A stretch of 62,762 bases of DNA from JAWKTM01 sp041399085 (GTDB taxonomy: Bacteria; Planctomycetota; Planctomycetia; Pirellulales; Pirellulaceae): NCBI GenBank assembly GCA_041399085.1, contig JAWKTM010000040.1, positions 1 to 62,762 of the forward strand. The letters run 5' to 3'. Under the pieces are notes generated by a model. That model worked only from the letters and a program-made list of their open reading frames with translations, had not been told where the DNA came from and ran no database searches. Below, one piece after another: positions 25,801 to 34,800 of the stretch. Position numbers and translations under genes: made by a program. How positions within the stretch are numbered: the first letter of the stretch is position 1; every line of letters starts with the position of its first letter.

Positions 25801-28800
25801 TGGCTTGAGTCAAACTGCCGTCGGACGGGTCGCGGCGAAACGAGACGATCGTATTAATGCCCGTCACGGCCACCACGGTTTCGCCGTTGGGCGAGACGGC
25901 GATGCCTCGCGCGCCGCCGATGGTCGTCGCCTGAACTTGCGTCAGAGTTCCCGTGGTGCTGTTTCGAGAGAAGACGATCACTCCGTTGCCGTCACCGGCG
26001 TAAACCTGCGCTCCGTCCGGGCTGACCGCCACCGACTCGGCGAAGATCATGTTTCCCACCGCTTCGACAAACGTCAGCTCGCCTGTCGTCTGGTTTCGCG
26101 CGAAGACGTTCACCGTGCTTTCCGATCCCGACACCAAGTACACATGCTTTCCGTCCGGGCTAACGACACTCGCCTCCGGTCCCCAAAGATTCACGCCGTC
26201 GACGTCGTCGCGAATCACTTCGACTTGATTCAGCAGCGATGACAACTGAACCACTTCATTCGGGATTGGCGTGACGGCCACTTGCACTTGGAACGCTCGG
26301 CCGGCCGAACCGTCGTTGGCTCGGATGTGGATCGTGCGTGGCGAGCTGTTGATGATCTTGCCGACGTTTTCATAGGTCAGCGTTTCGATGACCTGCACGA
26401 ACGACGCGTAGGAGCCGGTACCGGTGATCGTCAACACTCCGCTGCTCGCATTGAACGCCGACGAGAGACTTGTGCCGCTGGCGTCCACCGCCAAGAGTTC
26501 GTCGGCTCCGTTCGGACGATTCATCAACTCGATCGTGACGCTGGAGACCGCATTGTCCTCGGCGTCGGTCAGCGTCAGCGTCGGCGATGCGGCGAAGACA
26601 CTGACCGGCCCGACGCTCTGGTCGTAGTCCGCGTCCAGCGCGTGGCGGCTGAGTACCAAGAGCCGGTCGTTTTCGCTGTCCGGGACGAACATTTGCAGCC
26701 CGTCGGGGCTGAAGACGACGGAGCGCGTTTCTCCGATGCCGTTGGCAAAGTCGGTTGCGTCGAGCACTTCGATCTGTGTGAGTGCGCCCGTGGTGAGATC
26801 GCGGTCGAAAACAACCATCGCATTGTTGTAGTCGCCGAAAGCCAGCAGATGGCGGCCATCGGGAGAGATTGAAAGCTGTTTGACGCCGTCGATGTGGCTC
26901 ACACCGCCGACGCCGTTGGTGAGCGCGCTGACGAACGTGAGCTCGCCCGTCGTTGCGTTTCGCGAGAAGATCGCCAGTTGTTCGCCGGTCGCCGCGCCGG
27001 CGCTGGCCGGATGATCGGCCGCGTAGACGAACTTGCCGTCGGGGCTGACCACCACGGCTCGCGGCGCGGCCAGTCCCTCGACACCGTTAACTTCATCGGT
27101 ATGAGATTCAACCAGGGTCAGCTCACCGGTCCAAGCGTTGCGTGCGTAGACGAACAAGCTGTCCAGTGCCGTATCGACGATATAGGCGAACTTACCGTCG
27201 GGGCTGAACGAGATGCCGCGCGGGTCGTCGAGGTCGCTGCTGATCCGTTGTTGTTGGACAAGGCGGCCCGAATCGGGATCGCGGCGAAAGACAGCCAGCT
27301 CGCTGCCGTCATTGGGCGACAGCACATAGAGGTGGCTGCCGTCTGGGCTGGCGATGCTGGTGAAAGCCCGCTCTAGTCCGTTCACCGAATCCTTGTCGTC
27401 GCTCAGCTTGTGAACGAACGACAGCTCGCCGCTGACCAAGTCGCGACGAAAGACGGCGATCGACCCGTTGCTGTTGTTCACGTCCGGATCGGGAAGCGAA
27501 CCGTCGGCTTCGCTAATGACATACAAGAACTGGCCATCGGGGCTGACATTCAGCGTGTGGGCTTCTTTCAAACCATCGACGCCGCCAACTCCGTCGACAT
27601 ACGTGTTGACCGCCGACAGCTCGCCCGTTTCCAGGTCGCGGCCGAACACGGTGATCGCGTTTTCCGCTTCGGAAGTGACGTAGACGAATTTGCCATCGGG
27701 GCTGATCGCGACGCCCACCGGCGTGGCCAGCGACGTGACGCCGCTCGTGTTGTCGGCGATCGTTTGCTGCAGTTGGTAATCGTCCGGCGTCTGCAATACG
27801 GGCGCGTCGTTGGCCGCTTGTACGGAGAGAGTCGCCGTCAGATAGCCACTGGCTTGCGGGCCCGAGACCACGAGCACGCGCACGGTTCGATTGCCAGCGG
27901 TCGGCGTGTCGGACGTGTTGTTATAAACAATGTGCCGCAGCGCTTGTTCGTAGTCGGAGGCGAGCGCACTGCCGCCCAGAATCAAGGAGTGTGTCGTCGA
28001 GTTGGTATCGATCCCGATTCCTTCGGGCAACGCGCCCCAAATCGTGAGGCTTTCCGCGGAACCGTCGGGCGGCGATGCCAAAGTTACGACCATGTTGGTG
28101 ACGGGCGCGCCGCCGCTTTGAATCGTCACATCGGTGTCGGCCACCGCGACCGGTCCCGTGCCCGGATCGAGCGACGTGGCCTCGACAAACGAAGCGGCGA
28201 ATCCGTTGCCGCTGGTTGTGCTGTCGTCGGCGTCCAAGTCGACGCGCGGCGTGACTTGCATCGCGATGACGGCTGGAAAGATATTGCTGTTGGTCGCGCC
28301 GTCGGCGAGTTGCACTGAAACGCGTCGAGCGACCGCCGTGGCTGCCGCGCCGAGCGAATTGTTGTAGGTGACCGAGCGAATCACCTGTTGATACTCGGCG
28401 TTGGTTCCCGCGCCGCTGATCGTCAGCACGCCGGCGCCGCTGTTGTAGCTGGCCGTAAGCCCCGTGCCGTTGGTGTTCGCGGCCAGTAGTTCGTTAGCTC
28501 CATCCAGCAGGTTGGTAATCGTGACGGTCGCCGACGCCAGCAGGCCGTCGGGATCGAACACCAGCGGCAACGTGCCGGTCGTAAAGAGCGGTACGGCCCC
28601 CGCGCCGCCGAACGTCGTTCGGCCCGCCAGATTGAATCGCATCAAGCGGTCATCTTCGTAATCGGCGACATACAGCGTCGTGCCATCGGGGCTGATCGCT
28701 TGCCCGCGTCCTTCGCCGATGCCGTCGGTGCGGACGTCTGCGTTGAACAGATCGATCCGAGTCAGCCGGCCATCGACGAGATTGCGGCGAAACACTGCCA

Positions 28801-31800
28801 GCGCGTTATCGCTGTCGCCATAAACGTACAGCAGCGTGTCGTCCGCGCTCAGCTCGATGTGTCGTGGGTTGTAGAGTCCGTCGACTTGGCTGTCGAAGAT
28901 CGCTTCGACAAACGTCAACTGACCCGACGCAGCATCGCGACGCAGCAGCAGCACGGCTTCTTGCGAAGTGTCGGCCACGTACACATGGCGTCCGTCGGAT
29001 GTCATCGTGATCGTGTCGAGCTGGCTGAACGAAAGGCCGTCGATCACCGTGCTCAAGACCGAAACATAGGTCAGCGCGCCGGTCGACGCATGGCGATCGA
29101 ACAGCGCGATCACGTCGCCTGCCCCGTTTGGATTGTCGCCGGTCACGTAGGCGTGCTTGCCGTCGGGGCTGACCACCAACGATTCCAAATCGGCGATCTG
29201 GGTGGACGGATCGACCACGTTCATTTGCGTCAACAGCCCGGTCGCTTCGTCGCGCGTGAAGGTCGTGATCGAGCTTTCCGCGTAGCTGACCAGATAGATT
29301 TGCTTGCCATCGGGGCTGAAGAACGTTTCGGCGTCGCCGCTCAATCCATCCACGCCGCCGACTCCATCGACCAGTGTTTGGATCAGCGACAGATGGCCCG
29401 TGTCGCCGTTGATTGAAAAGACGTTCAGCGTTTGGCTGCCTTCGGCGAATACATACAGAAACCGATCGTCGGAGCTAATCAGCGCGGCGCGCAAGGTGTC
29501 CAAGGTCGTAAAGCCGGCCTGGGCGTCTTGTTCGTACCAAGTGACGAACCGCAGCTCGCCCGTGTCGGCGTCGCGGCGATAGACGGTAAGCCCGTCGTCG
29601 CTGTCGCGAGCTGTCACATACAACCACTTGCCATCGGAAGTCGTCGCGACATCCCAGGCCGAGTTCAAGCCGAGGTGCGGGCCGTCATCGTTTTGAAGTT
29701 CGTCGACGAATTGAACGGCGTCGAAGCTAATCACCGGATCGTCGGCCGTGGGCGTCACGGCGATCTCGCGTGTGACGAGGTTGGAAACTTGTGCGCCGGA
29801 TTGCACGGTGAACGCAACCAGGCGCGGGGCCGCGCTCGGCGCGTCGCTGGTGTTGCGATACGTGATCGACCGCAGGGCCGCCTGATACGCGGCGATGGAT
29901 GCGGCGCCGGTCAACTGCAGCACGCCCGTGTTCGAGTCGAACGAGCCGACGGTGATGCCCGAGGGCGCGTCGCCTTGAAAAGCCAGCACATCCTCGCCGC
30001 TCTGAAAGTTCGCCGCGATCGCGATCGTCGCCGCGGAAAGCGAAGTGCTGTCGAGATCGGCCGGCGTGATGGTCGAACTGATAATGGTTGCCGGATCGTT
30101 CTCGGTGTAGGCGAGTCCCGCTGGTTCGACACCGCCGAGCGTGGGCGGATCGTCGATCGCCGTGATGTTGATCCGGTTGAACATGCTGCCGGTCGACGAT
30201 CCGTCGCTGACAACCGCCAGGATCGCGCGGGGCGTGGTGTTGGGATTGTCGGACGTGTTGCGATAGGTGATCGAACGCAGAACCTGTTCGTACTCCGCCA
30301 AGCTGCTTCCGCCGGTGAATGTGACCGAGTGGTTGTTGGCGTCGGGCGTCGCCGTGATGCTGCCGCCGGACGTGCTCCATGCCAGCAGCTCGCTGGCTCC
30401 GTCGGGAGTGCCCGGAATCGCCGAGGTTCCTTTCGTATCCACGACCTGGATCGACACGGTCAGGCTGGTGATCGTGCCGCCGTCGTCCCCGATCGTGGCT
30501 GCGCCGTTGCCGCCGAAAACGTTCAAAGCGGTTGCGTTTTCGACAAACGTGCGGGTCATGCCGAATGGCTCGAACACGCCCAGACGTCGCGGGTTCAGAA
30601 AGCCAGCGGTGTACAGCAAGTTGCCGTCGGCGCTGATCGCGGCTTTGTTGGCGAAGGTCAGCACGTCGAAATCGTCGTCGTCCAGCAAATGGCCCGGCGA
30701 TAGAAGCCCCGTCGCGGGATCGCGCGCCAGCGCGGCCAACGAGCTGTTCGGCCAGGACGCGATATAGACGTGTCGGCCATCGGGATCAACCAGAATCGAC
30801 TCGGCTTCATCGAGCCCCGCGAAACCGTCCACGCCTTCGGTGTAAGTCGCTTCGATGGCGAGGGCGCCTGTCGCCGGATTCCGCGAATAGACGTTCAGCA
30901 CACTATCGGCAGTGCCGGCGTAAAGATGCCGGCCATCGGGACTGAACGCGGCGGACAGCACCGACGCTCCGCCCGCGGAATCGAATTGCCCGACGAACGA
31001 AAGCGCGCCGGTGACGGCGTTGCGAGCGAACACGATCCACTTGGCAGTGGCCGCGTTGTAGGCGATCAGATGCCGTCCATCGGGGCTGCTGAAAAGCTGT
31101 TGAGGGTCGGTCAAGCCGCTAATGCCGTTCTGACCGTTGGCGAACTTGGTCTTGAAGGCCAGCTCGCCGGTAGTCGGATCGCGGTCGAACAGCGTCACCG
31201 AATCGTCGTCGAAAGCGGCAACATACAGGTGCCGCAGATCGGGGCTTACCACGGTGGCCGTGGCGCCATCCAGGCCGTCCACTCCGCCAACGCCGTCTTC
31301 CAGCGTCTGAATCAGAGTGCCGTCGAAAGCGATGGCGAACAGCTTGTCTCGAACGCGGCCGGCCAGATAGAAGGTGTTGGTGTCGGAAGCCGCTGAAGCC
31401 GAACCGGTGGCGAAGTCGTACAACGTTGCGCCGGCGACTCCCGTAAATGCCGGAACCGTAGGCTCGACATCCTGCGGGAAAGTCGCCAATACGGGAAACG
31501 TTCGATCCACGATCAGCGCGCGATGGTCGTCGGTCAGCAATAGGTTCGAGGCGATGTCGAGCGCCGTTAGCAATTGGCCGCTGCCTCCGGTTTCCACAAA
31601 GTTGCCGCTGCGGATTGTCGGCGCGGAATTCACCGCGGCGACGGCGATCGTGGCGGTTCGCGGATCGCTGGCAACTTCGCCGTTGTCGACCACGAACTGG
31701 ACTAATCGCGACGTCGTGTTCGGCTGCAACGAGCTGTTGAAGTAATGGACCGACTCCAGCGTCTGACGGTATTCGTCGAGCGTGGCCGCGCCGGCGAGTG

Positions 31801-34800
31801 TGATCGAATGACCGTTGGCGCCGTAGCTGACCGTGATCCCAAACCCGGCGGCCAGCGTATCGTCGACAACCACGTACTCGTCCGAGCCATCTTGCGGATT
31901 GGTCAACGTGATCGTCGCGCCTTGCAGATTCGTGTGAGCCGAATCGGTCAAGCTCATTCCGTCCGACAGAACTCGCAGCCCGCCTCCTTCGGTGAACGAG
32001 GTGTTGAAATTCGGTGCGTTCCCCGCCGAGTTGTTGCCGTCGAGCGACAAGACCGCTTGGTTTCCTAGGAACAACGTGCGAGTCACCGCGGTGCTGGCGT
32101 CCGTTCCGTCGGTCGCGGTGAAGCGAACCGTGCGGTTGCCAGCCGCAAGTGGATCGGCGTGGTTGTTGAAGACGACGCTTTGCAAGGCCGTCTGATAGTC
32201 GGCGACGCTCGCCACGCCGCTGAGTGTCAGCGTGCCGTTGGCGGCGTTGAACGAACCGCTGATGCCGTTTTGATTGGTGAAGTGCAGTAGGTCTTCGCCG
32301 TTCACATAGCCGCTAGTGATCTGAATCGTGGCGCCGGCGAGTACCGAATGGTCATCGTCGGTGACCGTCGTGTCGGGCAGCACGGCCGTCGGTAGGCTGT
32401 TGTTCGTGAAGGTCAGCGTGTCGGTCAGGCTGGTCGTCAGCACGGGCGGATCGTTCACCGGAACGACCGCGATCGTAGCGGTCACGGCGGACGAGAAACT
32501 GGCTGCGTCGCTGGCTTGGAACGTTACGAAGCGATTGCCTGCCGTGGGATTCTGCGAAGTGTGGTTGTAGCGAACGAGTTGATAAAGCTGCTCGTAATCG
32601 CCCAGCGAGCCGACGCCGTTGACACGCAGAAACGTGGTCGTTGAGAGTCCGTCGAGCGCGAGCCCGGCCGGCAAGCTGCCCGCGAACGAGATCGACTCGC
32701 CGGCGTCCGTCGCTCCGACCAGCACGATGTCGACGGTCGTGATGTTCGACCCATCGACGTCGGTGATCGACAGGCCGTCGTGCGGAGCGAGCGGCGCGTC
32801 GCCTTCGGTGAAGGTCAGCGACACGTCGGGTGAGTCGCCCAACGAATTGTCGGCATCCAAATTAAGGATCGGCCGGTGGTTGCCGATCAGCGTGAACGCT
32901 TCTTCGTGCGACGCGCCATGATTGTCGGCCACGCGAATTCGGATGGTGAACGTCGGCTGCGTTGGCAACGCGGCGTTGATTTTCAGCAGCACATTGTTGC
33001 CGTCGTCGACGATTGTGAACCGACCGTTGTCGTCGTCGCCATCGCCCGCCGCCAACGTCCAACTCCAGGTGTCGTTTTGGTCGGGGTCGTCGTGAGCGAG
33101 GAAGCCAATGATGGTGCCGACCGGATCGCTCGGATCGACCGTGTTGTGCGTGAGCGCGATGTCGGCCGGCGCGTCGTTCTGGCCTTGAATGGTGAGCGAA
33201 ACCGTGCCGTCGGTCGCGGCGAGCGCGCCTCGCGTGTCGCGCAGCGTGAACGAGAACTCCGTCGTGGCCGTTTGGCCCGCGCTGAGCGATTCGAATTGGC
33301 CGCTCGGGTTGTACGAGACGATTCCGCCGACCAGCGTCGCCGTTCCCTGCAATCCCGCCGTGTGAATCTGATCGACCGAGATCGCATCGCCATCCAAGTC
33401 GGTTGCCGATGTGATCAACACCGAGGTGAACGCGCCTTCGCCATCGTCCTCCTGGACCGTGATCGATACATCGCTCGGCTCGGGCGGATCGTTCCGCTCG
33501 ACGACCGTGATCGTCGTGGTCGCCGCGGGGCTGGTCAGCGCTCCATCGTTCACGGTTACCGTCACGAACCGATTGACTGCCGTGGGCGATTGAGATGTGT
33601 GCGTGTACTGGATTTGTTTCAGCGCCGTTTCGTAGTCGGCGATCGACGCGTCGCCTGTCAGGATGATTTGCGTGTCGGTCGAGGCGCCGTCCACCGAGAT
33701 GCCGCTTGGCAACCCGCCGTTCACCACCAGCGATTCGCTGCCCACGTTCGCCGCATTGGTCAGCGTGATCGTGGCGGATTGCAGATTGGCATGATTCGCG
33801 TCGGCGATCGTCATGTCCGCGTCGACGATCATCACCGGGCCAGTTCCCGCGTCGCCCGCGATCGCTTCGATGAACGACGTGGCATAGTCGTTTCCCGAAG
33901 CCGCGCTGTCGTTCGCGTCCAGGTCAACTGCGGGACGCGAATTGGGACTCAGCAGCAGCCCGGTGTCCAAAATGCCGCCAGCCGAATCGGTCACTCGAAT
34001 TGGAATGAACATCAAGTATTCGATCGTGATCACTTCGGCCGTTCGCAGCTCGTTGCCGACGATCGTAAAGCGAGCGCTGTCTTCATCCGTGCCGGTCAGC
34101 GTGAACGTGTGCGTGTCCGAGGCATCGACATCGGTGGCCGAAAGAAGGCCGACCACCGTGCCGATTGGCTCGTTTCGCGGGACCGAATCATTCGAGATCG
34201 CGATATCGGTCGGGTCGTCGTTCACTCCTTGGATCGCCACCGTCACGGTTCCCGCCGTGGCGGAGATCGCATCGTGCGTATCCTTGACCAAGTAGGTGAA
34301 CACGTCGTTTGCCACTTCGCCTTGAGCCAACGAATCGAAATGGCCGAACGGACTGTAGATCACTCCGCCAAACGAATAGTCGAGATCGCCCGCCACTTGA
34401 ATCGGCGTGATCGAAGCCACTGTCAGCCAAGCCGTCTCGCCCGTGTCGGGATCGATATCATTGGCCAGCATGTCGGTGGCCAAGATCGTCGAGAAATCGT
34501 CTTCGGTCAGCGAAGTGATCGTGTCGTGATTGGCGATCGGCGCGTCGTTGACGCCTTGGATCGTCACCGTGACCGTGGCCGAAGCCGTCGCGCCGCTTCC
34601 ATCGCCGATTGTGTAGACGAACGTATCGGTCGTTGAATCGCCAACCACCAGCGAATCGAAATGTCCGGCCGCTGAGTAGCGAACGCCGCCGCCGACAAGC
34701 GATACCGTGCCGATGGTTCCCGTCGTGTCGATCGCGGTCACGACCAAATCGGTCTGGTCGCCCGTATCGAGATTCTGATCGTTCGACAGCAACGTCCCGG

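Noticed and set aside
32876..34636. 586-codon open frame on the plus strand
   Set aside because: It lies antisense to the giant gene and its protein is arginine-rich without domain character. Several similar long plus-strand frames between 23 and 41 kb are mirror frames of a GC-rich repeat gene.
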